A stretch of 5,646 nt of DNA, taken from Nostocaceae cyanobacterium CSSed10_463m. GTDB lineage: Bacteria; Cyanobacteriota; Cyanobacteriia; Cyanobacteriales; Nostocaceae. A model generated the notes under the pieces. It had not been told where the DNA came from. It made no database searches and worked only from the letters and a program-made list of their open reading frames with translations. Each line of letters opens with the position of its first letter. Position 1 is the stretch's first letter. Where the stretch lies: assembly GCA_003556955.1 (NCBI GenBank), contig PWQB01000007.1, positions 1-5,646 on the forward strand, given 5' to 3'. This document shows, piece after piece, positions 1 through 5,522 of the stretch. The position numbers and the translations under genes were made by a program.

Positions 1-2049
1 CGGGAATTAAATATTAAATTTATAGCTACTAATGATTCTCATTTTATTTCTTGTTTTGATGTCGAAGCACACGACGCTTTACTATGTATTCAAACTGGAC
101 AGCTAATTAGTGAAGATAAACGGATGCGTTATAGCGGCACAGAATATCTCAAATCTGCCGATGAGATGAAGCAGCTATTTCGTGACCATTTACCAGATGA
201 TATCATTGCCGAGGCGATCGCCACAACCGAAGAAGTAGCTGATAAGGTGGGCGTTTACAATATTATGGGTGATCCTCAGATTCCCACCCCACCCATTCCC
301 TCCGGTCATACTCCTGATACTTACGCCGAAGAGGTAGCTTGGAACGGATTATTAGAAAGATTAAATCGCAAATCCCGCAGCGAAGTTGATCCAGTCTATA
401 AAGAAAGATTGGAATATGAATTAAAAATGTTGCAAAAAATGGGTTTTTCTACATACTTTTTAGTAGTGTGGGATTACATCAAATTTGCCAGAGATAATAA
501 TATTCCAGTAGGACCCGGACGGGGTTCTGCGGCTGGTTCTTTGGTTGCGTATGCTATGAAAATTACCAACATTGACCCAGTACATCATGGCTTACTATTC
601 GAGCGATTCTTGAACCCAGAACGTAAATCAATGCCAGATATTGATACAGATTTCTGCATTGAAAAACGCGATAAAGTTATTGAATATGTAACAGAAAAAT
701 ACGGTAAAGATAGAGTTGCTCAAATCATCACATTTAACCGCTTGACTTCTAAAGCTGTGTTAAAAGATGTCGCCAGAGTGTTGAATATTCCTTATGGGGA
801 ATCAGACAAAATGGCGAAATTAATTCCAGTAGTCCGGGGTAAACCCACAAAACTGAAAGTGATGATTTCGGATAAAACCCCAGCCCCGGAATTTAAAGAA
901 AGATATGATAATAATCCCCATGTACGCCATTGGGTGGATATGGCCATACGAATTGAAGGAACTAACAAAACCTTTGGTGTTCACGCAGCCGGGGTTGTAA
1001 TTTCTGCTGATCCCTTAGATGAAATTGTCCCGCTTCAGAAAAATAACGACGGTTCAGTAATTACCCAGTATTTCATGGAAGATTTGGAATCAATGGGTTT
1101 GTTGAAAATGGATTTTCTGGGATTACGTAACCTGACACTAATTCAAAGGACAGTTGATTTAATTGAACAAACTCGTGGCGTTCGCATTGACCCAGATGAA
1201 ATTACAGGTCACGAAAGAAAAGCGCAAAAAATCTTAGCCAAAGGTGAACACAGCATCTTACCCAAAGATGTCAATCAATCATATCAACTTTTAGAGGCTG
1301 GGGATTTAGAAGGAGTATTTCAATTGGAATCTTCGGGAATGCGTCAGATAGTCCGAGATTTGAAACCTTCTAATATTGAAGATATTTCTTCTATTTTGGC
1401 ACTGTATCGACCAGGCCCCTTAGATGCGGGACTAATTCCCAAATTCATTAACCGCAAACACGGACGGGAAACAATTGATTACCAAAGTCCTATTTTAGAA
1501 CCCATATTAAATGAAACCTATGGAATTATGGTTTATCAAGAGCAAATCATGAAAATTGCTCAAGATATGGCTGGATATTCTCTAGGACAAGCTGACTTGC
1601 TACGCCGCGCAATGGGGAAGAAAAAAGTTTCTGAGATGCAAAAGCAGCGAGAAAAATTTGTTGATGGTGCGGCAAAAAATGGCGTAAAAAAACAAGTAGC
1701 CGATGAATTATTTGAGCAAATGTTGAAGTTTGCTGAATATTGTTTAAGCTATGATACAGAGATTTTAACAGTAGAATATGGCTTAATGCCCATTGGCGAA
1801 ATTGTCGAAAAAGCCATTGAGTGTAGTGTGTACAGTGTTGATAGTAATGGTAATGTTTACACTCAACCCATAGCACAGTGGCATAATCGCGGAGAACAAG
1901 AAGTATTTGAATATTCTTTAGAAGATGGTTCGATAATTCGCGCCACCAAAGACCATAAATTCATGACCACTGACGGGCAAATGTTACCAATTGATGAGAT
2001 TTTCGCCCAGGAATTAGATTTACTGCAAGTGCATGGTTTACCGAAGTAA
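1..2049 (+). CDS. dnaE: DNA polymerase III alpha subunit, N-terminal half with split N-intein (5' partial)
   Basis: This is the catalytic subunit of the replicative polymerase. The frame is open from base 1 and the upstream codons encode the end of the PHP domain ([19 protein letters not shown]), so the ATG at 124 is internal. Comparison with known alpha subunits suggests about 190 N-terminal residues are missing. In window numbering: the palm has [10 protein letters not shown] at 171-180, the metal-binding aspartates of PDIDTDF at 213-217, and the third catalytic aspartate in KMDFLGLR at D371. The fingers region follows with [10 protein letters not shown] from 439, [10 protein letters not shown] from 466 and YQEQIM from 512. 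The extein ends in AEY at residue 580, and a 102-residue N-intein fills 581-682 before the TAA. The beta-binding and OB-fold regions are absent, as expected for split cyanobacterial DnaE; the other gene should start with the C-intein followed by CFN. No terminator is visible before the repeat element that begins 14 bp after the stop. Confidence 0.97.
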   Translation, partial: RELNIKFIATNDSHFISCFDVEAHDALLCIQTGQLISEDKRMRYSGTEYLKSADEMKQLFRDHLPDDIIAEAIATTEEVADKVGVYNIMGDPQIPTPPIPSGHTPDTYAEEVAWNGLLERLNRKSRSEVDPVYKERLEYELKMLQKMGFSTYFLVVWDYIKFARDNNIPVGPGRGSAAGSLVAYAMKITNIDPVHHGLLFERFLNPERKSMPDIDTDFCIEKRDKVIEYVTEKYGKDRVAQIITFNRLTSKAVLKDVARVLNIPYGESDKMAKLIPVVRGKPTKLKVMISDKTPAPEFKERYDNNPHVRHWVDMAIRIEGTNKTFGVHAAGVVISADPLDEIVPLQKNNDGSVITQYFMEDLESMGLLKMDFLGLRNLTLIQRTVDLIEQTRGVRIDPDEITGHERKAQKILAKGEHSILPKDVNQSYQLLEAGDLEGVFQLESSGMRQIVRDLKPSNIEDISSILALYRPGPLDAGLIPKFINRKHGRETIDYQSPILEPILNETYGIMVYQEQIMKIAQDMAGYSLGQADLLRRAMGKKKVSEMQKQREKFVDGAAKNGVKKQVADELFEQMLKFAEYCLSYDTEILTVEYGLMPIGEIVEKAIECSVYSVDSNGNVYTQPIAQWHNRGEQEVFEYSLEDGSIIRATKDHKFMTTDGQMLPIDEIFAQELDLLQVHGLPK
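214..221. repeat. HIP1 octamer GCGATCGC
   Basis: Perfect copy of the highly iterated palindrome of cyanobacterial genomes, inside the dnaE-N coding region. Useful as a taxonomic marker. Confidence 0.9.
1741..2046 (+). other. DnaE split intein, N-terminal fragment (IntN, 102 aa)
   Basis: This segment of the dnaE product folds with a separately made C-intein and excises itself, ligating the two halves of the polymerase alpha subunit. Splicing block A is [10 protein letters not shown], with catalytic Cys1 directly after extein AEY. Block B is [10 protein letters not shown], with the TxxH pair Thr69 and His72. The length equals that of Nostoc punctiforme DnaE IntN (102 residues), and the sequence is close to it from memory. 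Lys70, Met75 and Met81 match the residues linked to fast splicing in that intein. Cys28 is kept, but position 59 is Ser where N. punctiforme has Cys. There is no homing endonuclease domain. The identity is very secure; fast splicing is an inference. Confidence 0.97.
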
Positions 2050-2063
2050 GAACCCCACCCCAA

Positions 2064-2356
2064 CCCCTCCCCGCAAGCGAGGCTACGGTGTACACACAAG
2101 TCTTAAAATCCTACCTAACGCTTGGTTTCGTTCTCTATTTCTGCTCTAGGATTGTGCCGAAAAACCTGTCATTGCGAGGAGGAACGACGTTCGCGTAGCG
2201 TGTCGCCTTGCGACTCAGCAATCCCAACGACCAGGGGACAATGCGATTACTTCGCTCCGCTATCGCTCCACTCGTAATGACAATTTAAAGGGTCTATAAA
2301 CCTTGAAACCTTTGCAGACACTACTTGTGTGTACACGGTAGGCAAGCGAGGAGGGG
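2064..2356. mobile_element. MITE-like palindromic element, copy A
   Basis: This 293-bp non-coding element begins 14 bp after the dnaE-N stop. Its ends are GC-rich (CCCCTCC... and ...GGAGGGG) with an imperfect inverted repeat. TACGGTGTACACACAAGT at 2084-2101 mirrors 2323-2340 with one mismatch and contains the palindrome GTGTACAC. An inner inverted repeat pairs TGTCATTGCGAG at 2167-2178 with CTCGTAATGACA at 2271-2282. A small hairpin, GTCGC-CTT-GCGAC, sits in the left inner arm. A second copy in the same orientation lies at 5227-5522. The two share identical blocks of 59 bp (2165-2223 and 5327-5385) and 41 bp (from 2256), and about nine bases in ten overall by eye. No transposase is encoded, so mobility would need a factor in trans. 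The outer boundaries are approximate. Confidence 0.8.
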
Positions 2357-2403
2357 CTTTGCGAAACCCAACATTTCCTAAGCTATAAATCTTGCTAATC
2401 GCT

Positions 2404-2510
2404 TTAAACCTTGTCTACTTTGAGAACTGTAGTTTTGAGTCAAGATGGTGAGATTGCTTCCTTACGTCGCAATGACAAAAACTCCACTTTTCATGATGGA
2501 CAAGGTTTAA
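2404..2510. mobile_element. 107-bp element with 12-bp terminal inverted repeats
   Basis: TTAAACCTTGTC at 2404-2415 is mirrored exactly by GACAAGGTTTAA at 2499-2510. Imperfect pairing continues inward for roughly 25 more bases; the left arm GAACTGTAGTTTT resembles the complement of the right arm, AAAGTGGAGTTTT. The interior holds a solitary TGTCATTGCGA-type repeat. The right end overlaps the last codons of the minus-strand VOC gene, whose TAA stop lies inside the terminal repeat. I could not find a convincing target-site duplication. The name MITE-like is an inference from structure. It could also be a long hairpin serving as a bidirectional terminator for the convergent genes on either side. 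Confidence 0.6.
2449..2477 (-). repeat. Solitary TGTCATTGCGA-type palindromic repeat unit
   Basis: On the minus strand these 29 bp begin TGTCATTGCGA and end GAAGCAATCTCA. This matches a widespread bacterial intergenic repeat and the inner arms of both large elements in this window. It stands alone inside the 107-bp element, in the opposite orientation to the left inner arm of copy A. Confidence 0.7.
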
Positions 2511-3103
2511 TTTGCTACTTCTGCGATTTCAATCACGCGCCCTTCATAGTCCTTCACCAAAAAATTGAGGGGCTTTTGGTTGCGAATCTTGAATTTTAAA
2601 CCACGCATTTCTACCCGTAATAAAATCATATCTAAGCAATCACGGTCAAAACAAACGTGACGTTGCTGATTTTTATGACCTAAACTAGCTCCGGTAATGA
2701 CGTGCAACTGAGTATTTTTTTTCATTTGATACCACAGTCCATCATTAGCATTATTCATCACCTTGTTAGACCAACTGGGACTGGTAGACATATACAGTGG
2801 ATCAATGCCAGTAGCACCTAAAGTTTGTTCGTAGTTGTAGTAGTAGTGCAAAGGTACTTCTGCGGCGGGCAAATCTAACAGTCCTTCATACAATTGTCGG
2901 GCAATTTCCAAGTCAGACACCATCACTGTGTGGACTTTGGGCGCACTAGTGAGGAACATCCACATAGCGCCAGCATAAGCCGCCAGCAACATCACCATAA
3001 TGCCTTGGGTGGAGAATAAGCTATCCAAGGGCAAAGAGGACAAAAAAGAGCCGGAAGTCAGAGGGGCGAATAAGAAAGGCATCACATTAACTGCTATAAC
3101 CAT
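2507..3103 (-). CDS. Membrane-anchored VOC (glyoxalase-like) domain protein
   Basis: The product is 198 residues from the ATG at 3103. The frame also allows a TTG two codons earlier (3109), but neither start has a clear Shine-Dalgarno sequence. Two hydrophobic stretches lie at about residues 1-15 and 34-51 (GIMVMLLAAYAGAMWMFL) and probably form membrane helices. The rest resembles a single vicinal oxygen chelate module: KVHTVMVSDLEIARQLYEGLLDLP opens the first beta-alpha-beta unit and RHVCFDRD the later strand. FLVKDYEGRVIEIAEV is a typical closing strand. His58, His149 and Glu192 (ATG numbering) sit where metal ligands lie in this fold. Substrate unknown: VOC proteins include lyases, dioxygenases and thiol transferases, and some bind no metal. 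The stop codon falls within a short repeat element. The gene is convergent with dnaE-N and divergent from the sigma-like gene. The fold is likely; any enzymatic role is not shown. Confidence 0.85.
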   Translation of the reverse strand: MVIAVNVMPFLFAPLTSGSFLSSLPLDSLFSTQGIMVMLLAAYAGAMWMFLTSAPKVHTVMVSDLEIARQLYEGLLDLPAAEVPLHYYYNYEQTLGATGIDPLYMSTSPSWSNKVMNNANDGLWYQMKKNTQLHVITGASLGHKNQQRHVCFDRDCLDMILLRVEMRGLKFKIRNQKPLNFLVKDYEGRVIEIAEVAN

Positions 3104-3119
3104 GAACAAACCAAAAAAT

Positions 3120-3149
3120 TCTATAAGGGAGCGCTTTTATTATTGTCGA
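3120..3149 (-). promoter_or_regulatory. Possible sigma-70 promoter for the VOC gene
   Basis: On the minus strand, TCGACA (5 of 6 to the -35 consensus) is followed after 18 bp by TATAGA (4 of 6 to the -10 consensus). Transcription would start about 9 bases before the ATG at 3103, a very short leader that would exclude the TTG start at 3109. This is a weak motif match only. Confidence 0.3.
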
Positions 3150-3151
3150 TA

Positions 3152-3168
3152 GAACTAAATTTAAGTTC
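3152..3168. promoter_or_regulatory. 17-bp imperfect palindrome, possible operator
   Basis: GAACT and AGTTC form a 5-bp inverted repeat around an AT-rich centre (AAATTTA) in the divergent intergenic region. It lies just upstream of the predicted VOC promoter and about 60 bp upstream of the sigma-like ORF. Its position suits a shared regulator site, but so short a palindrome could arise by chance. Confidence 0.3.
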
Positions 3169-3193
3169 TTGTTCTTAGTTTATCAATAGCAAA

Positions 3194-3224
3194 GTAATCT
3201 GAGTCTTAGCAACGAACAGATTAC
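3194..3224 (+). promoter_or_regulatory. Inverted repeat directly before the sigma-like gene
   Basis: GTAATCTG at 3194-3201 and CAGATTAC at 3217-3224 are perfect 8-bp complements separated by 15 bases, ending two bases before the ATG at 3227. If transcribed, the hairpin would cover the ribosome-binding region of that start. This could mean translational control, or that the real start is a later ATG (3260 or 3299). As DNA it could be an operator. Confidence 0.4.
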
Positions 3225-3226
3225 AG

Positions 3227-3928
3227 ATGGAATTTTATACAGATCAGTACACCATTGGGATGAAAAATACTATTTTAACTACTATCCACTCTCAAGCTAT
3301 GCAAATTCCCCGTTTCCCCGAAGCTAATCACCCCTTGGTGAAGTCGCTGTTTCATCACAATGATCAGGAACTGCTGAATCTCTTTCAGAGTTATCCCGAT
3401 GCTGGCAAGTATTTTACAGTGATTTTTTGCCGTTATAGTCCCATAGTCTACACCTTGATTCAGCATTCCGCGCGATCGCCTGTCCAAGCAGATTATTTGT
3501 TTGCTTTGACTTGGAAACATATTTACTACGAACTCGGTGGACTAAATTTAGCTGATTCCGCATCTAGCCCAGAAGCTTTGACTTTGCAAAATTGGCTGAT
3601 TAATATGACGGCTTTCTGTATTAACGAAATTCAACTACCGCCCACTGAAGCCATTCATTATTCCCTTGCAGAGACTTCACCACCACTATGGTGCTATGTC
3701 GAACAAGCATTAGATCAATTACCACCCATGTTACGTTTAATAGTTTTAATGGCTCAAACTTTTCACTGGAGTGAAACCAGAATTGCGGCTTATCTGCAAG
3801 CCGAAGGAGAACAAATATCGCCGCTTGAAGTAGCCAATTTTCTTCAGGAAGGCTATTCTATGCTAGAAGACAAATTACCCGCAGATATCCGTATCATCTA
3901 CTTGGGCGAAGATTCCGTAGCATCGTAG
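3227..3928 (+). CDS. ECF-type sigma factor-like protein, diverged
   Basis: The 233-residue protein has the two-domain layout of an ECF sigma factor. Residues 48-137 resemble region 2: YFTVIFCRYSPIVYTLIQH, then DYLFALTWKHIYYEL in the place of the usual DLxQExFxxxW helix, then LQNWLINMTAFCINE as in the WLxxIAxNxxxD segment. Residues 155-217 resemble region 4: VEQALDQLPPMLRLIVLM, then WSETRIAAYLQ as the first helix-turn-helix segment, then EVANFLQEGYSMLEDKLP as the recognition helix. The acidic and basic residues usual for promoter contact are largely replaced by neutral ones, so it may be a weak, specialised or non-canonical sigma factor. There is no adjacent anti-sigma gene. The ATGs at 3260 and 3299 are also possible starts; the conserved-looking part begins after residue 25 and none has a good Shine-Dalgarno. 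The TPR gene follows 98 bp downstream on the same strand. Target genes unknown. Confidence 0.8.
   Translation: MEFYTDQYTIGMKNTILTTIHSQAMQIPRFPEANHPLVKSLFHHNDQELLNLFQSYPDAGKYFTVIFCRYSPIVYTLIQHSARSPVQADYLFALTWKHIYYELGGLNLADSASSPEALTLQNWLINMTAFCINEIQLPPTEAIHYSLAETSPPLWCYVEQALDQLPPMLRLIVLMAQTFHWSETRIAAYLQAEGEQISPLEVANFLQEGYSMLEDKLPADIRIIYLGEDSVAS
3472..3479. repeat. HIP1 octamer GCGATCGC
   Basis: Perfect HIP1 palindrome inside the sigma-like gene, in the codons for residues around Arg83-Pro85. Confidence 0.9.
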
Positions 3929-4026
3929 CCTACATATAAATACGTATACTGCTAGTCTTCGTTGCAGAAAGTTAATTCTGTTTGGGAAACCGTCTACCTC
4001 CAGCCGCAATTGTATCGGTAAATTTT

Positions 4027-5052
4027 ATGAAACAACGGCATTTATTACCAGGGTGTTACGTTTTACTTTTTATTGGTTTACTGAGTCCTACAGTGGCGCG
4101 TGCTGCTGATATTACCCAACAACTCCACCGCCCTGTGAGTAGTTCGAGTTGGCGACAATCTAGAGAAAAAGCTGATACATTGCTGCGTATCGGTGAACAA
4201 CAATATGCTTCGGGATTTGCTGATAAAGCAGTAACCTCTGGGTTAGAAGCATTGGAAATTTATCACGCAATTGGCGATCTCAAGGCGCAAGGACTAACTT
4301 ATGATTTGCTAGGAATGTCTTATATTCAGCTTAATCGCCTCAAAGAAGCTGATGATGCTTTACGCCGACGTTTAGCGATCGCTCGTGATACAAAAGACTT
4401 TCAAGGGCAAATTTTTGGCTTAAATAATATTGCTACTTTATTACTGCGAAAAGGTGAACCCATACCCGCAGGTGAAACCCTCGAAGAAGCTTTGAAAATT
4501 GCGCGTCATGTCAAAAATATTGAAGGGGAAGGGTTATCTTTAAATAATTTAGGTTTAGTAGCTATGAGGTTGGGAGAGTATAATAAAGCCATTAAACTTT
4601 ATGAAACTGCTCTCACTTTCCGCCGTCAAACTGGTGATCCTGTTGGTGAAGCCAATACGCTAAATAATTTAGGTGATGCCTATTTAGAAGCCAGAGATTA
4701 TCAAGAGACAATTGGCACTTATGGGGCAGCATTGCGAATCGCTCAAACTAGCCGCGATCGCTTGAATCAATTACGGGCAATTGACGGTTTAGTTTTCGCT
4801 CATAGTGTTGTAGGACGTTATCAGCGTGCTTTGGATTTACTAGAACAACGTCTAAAAATCTCCCAGGAATTACAAAACCTCCGCGAACAATTGAAATCTT
4901 TTGAATCTTATGCTCAGGTATACGAGAAATTAGGTAATTACCCAAATGCTCGTAATTTCTATGAACGGGCGATTTTAGCTGCACAAGAGCTTGCAGATAG
5001 AAAGCAAGAAGTGCAATTAACTAATAGATTGACTCAAATACAGACGCGGTAA
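4027..5052 (+). CDS. Exported tetratricopeptide repeat (TPR) protein
   Basis: The 341-residue product starts at the ATG at 4027. The frame is open back to a TTG at 3982, but only the ATG start places a normal signal peptide at the N-terminus: KQR, a hydrophobic core (CYVLLFIGLLSP) and an ARA-A cleavage site near residue 26. After a short Ser-rich linker, residues 49-328 are seven consecutive TPR units of exactly 40 residues each with no insertions. They carry typical positions such as NNLG, A-Y/G-Y and A-L-I. The last 13 residues look like a partial capping helix. This 40-residue TPR type builds a superhelical protein-binding scaffold. With the signal peptide, the protein probably works in the periplasm or outside the cell, and its partner is unknown. 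There is no catalytic domain and no lipobox. The TAA stop lies in the first unit of a heptamer repeat array. Co-transcription with the sigma-like gene is possible. Confidence 0.92.
   Translation: MKQRHLLPGCYVLLFIGLLSPTVARAADITQQLHRPVSSSSWRQSREKADTLLRIGEQQYASGFADKAVTSGLEALEIYHAIGDLKAQGLTYDLLGMSYIQLNRLKEADDALRRRLAIARDTKDFQGQIFGLNNIATLLLRKGEPIPAGETLEEALKIARHVKNIEGEGLSLNNLGLVAMRLGEYNKAIKLYETALTFRRQTGDPVGEANTLNNLGDAYLEARDYQETIGTYGAALRIAQTSRDRLNQLRAIDGLVFAHSVVGRYQRALDLLEQRLKISQELQNLREQLKSFESYAQVYEKLGNYPNARNFYERAILAAQELADRKQEVQLTNRLTQIQTR
4375..4382. repeat. HIP1 octamer GCGATCGC
   Basis: Perfect HIP1 palindrome within the second TPR unit. Confidence 0.9.
4754..4761. repeat. HIP1 octamer GCGATCGC
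   Basis: Perfect HIP1 palindrome within the fifth TPR unit (SRDRLN codons). Confidence 0.9.
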
Positions 5053-5120
5053 TTCGTAATTCGTAATTCGTAGTTCGTAATGCCTCTTTCAGAGGAGCTT
5101 CGCTAACGTAATTCGTAAGT
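5049..5120. repeat. Heptanucleotide tandem repeat (GTAATTC), interrupted
   Basis: Three perfect GTAATTC units start at 5049, followed by GTAGTTC and GTAATGC. After a 24-26 bp interruption that carries a small hairpin, a further GTAATTC and a partial unit lie at 5108-5120. This matches the short tandemly repeated repetitive (STRR) sequences known from heterocystous cyanobacteria. The stop codon of the TPR gene (5050-5052) lies in the first unit. Confidence 0.8.
5083..5095 (+). terminator. Small stem-loop after the TPR gene
   Basis: CCTCT-TTC-AGAGG is a perfect 5-bp stem with a 3-base loop, 30 bp after the TPR stop and inside the interrupted heptamer array. No T-run follows it, so an intrinsic terminator is doubtful. 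It may simply be a palindromic insert in the array. Confidence 0.25.
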
Positions 5121-5138
5121 GCGAGATTGAATTTTTCT

Positions 5139-5169
5139 CCCCTCCTCCCTTGCCTACGGTGTATACACA
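5139..5169. repeat. Solitary end of the MITE-like element
   Basis: CCCCTCC followed by CCTACGGTGTATACACA matches the left ends of copies A and B, including the palindrome GTGTATACAC at 5159-5168. No inner arms or right end follow. It is therefore a truncated or independent end repeat, 88 bp before the same sequence opens copy B. Confidence 0.65.
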
Positions 5170-5200
5170 TCCTGAACCAAAGAGAGTTTCCAGTCCTAAA

Positions 5201-5226
5201 AACAAGATTTAATCAGAAATCTTGTT
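5201..5226. repeat. Strong 10-bp stem-loop abutting copy B
   Basis: AACAAGATTT and AAATCTTGTT pair perfectly across 10 bp with the 6-base loop AATCAG. The hairpin ends on the base before the CCCC that opens copy B. It has no downstream T-run and its stem is AT-rich, so it is a poor terminator on the plus strand. It may be part of the neighbouring repeat cluster or an insertion target. Confidence 0.55.
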
Positions 5227-5522
5227 CCCCTCCTCGCTTGCGCTACGGTGTATACACAAGTCTTGAAATCCTACCTAACGCTTGGTTTCGTTGTCTAGTT
5301 CTAAGCTCTAGGATTGCGTCTAAAAGCCTGTCATTGCGAGGAGGAACGACGTTCGCGTAGCGTGTCGCCTTGCGACTCAGCAATCGCAACAACCACGGGA
5401 TTCTGCGATTACTTCGTTCCGCTATCGCTCCACTCGTAATGACAATTTAAAGGGTCTAAAAGGCTTGAAACCCTTGCAGATAGCACTTTTGTGTACACCG
5501 TAGCCTCGCTTGCGGGGAGGGG
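5227..5522. mobile_element. MITE-like palindromic element, copy B
   Basis: This 296-bp second copy of the element at 2064-2356 has the same orientation. The left end carries TACGGTGTATACACAAGT at 5244-5261 and the right end ACTTTTGTGTACACCGTA at 5485-5502. The inner arms include TGTCATTGCGAG and CTCGTAATGACA. Compared with copy A, the middle (around 5386-5403) and the segment just inside the left end vary most, while the inner arms are nearly identical. Its right-most 33 bp are the exact reverse complement of the left-most 33 bp of copy A. A reading frame of 77 codons running from 5127 into this element is repeat sequence, not a gene. Confidence 0.8.

Noticed and set aside
124..126. ATG as the start of dnaE-N
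   Set aside because: The frame is open to base 1 and the upstream codons encode conserved PHP-domain sequence, so the gene begins outside the window.
1547..2099. Two minus-strand reading frames opposite the dnaE-N 3' end
   Set aside because: They lie antisense to conserved polymerase and intein codons and into element A, with no protein-like features.
2411..2599. Plus-strand reading frame of 62 codons
   Set aside because: It overlaps the 107-bp element and the antisense of the VOC C-terminus, and resembles no known protein.
3945..3980. Separate promoter (TATACT at 3945) and stem (CAGAA/TTCTG at 3965-3980) before the TPR gene
   Set aside because: No -35 sequence lies at the right distance and the stem is only 5 bp with no T-run, so neither a promoter nor a terminator is supported.
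3982..4026. TTG at 3982 as the start of the TPR gene
   Set aside because: It would put 15 non-hydrophobic residues before an otherwise normal signal peptide. The ATG at 4027 gives a standard n-region, core and cleavage site.
4027..4056. Lipoprotein signal (LPGC at residues 7-10 of the TPR protein)
   Set aside because: The Cys lies before the hydrophobic core and Pro at -2 does not fit a lipobox. An ARA-A signal peptidase I site fits better.
5049..5120. CRISPR array
   Set aside because: The repeat unit is 7 bp with no spacers of regular length; it is a short tandem repeat.
5127..5360. Plus-strand reading frame of 77 codons
   Set aside because: It is made of element ends and inner-arm sequence. 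Its translation reflects repeat DNA rather than a protein family.
2064..5522. A composite transposon carrying its own transposase
   Set aside because: No transposase or recombinase is encoded between or within the two elements.
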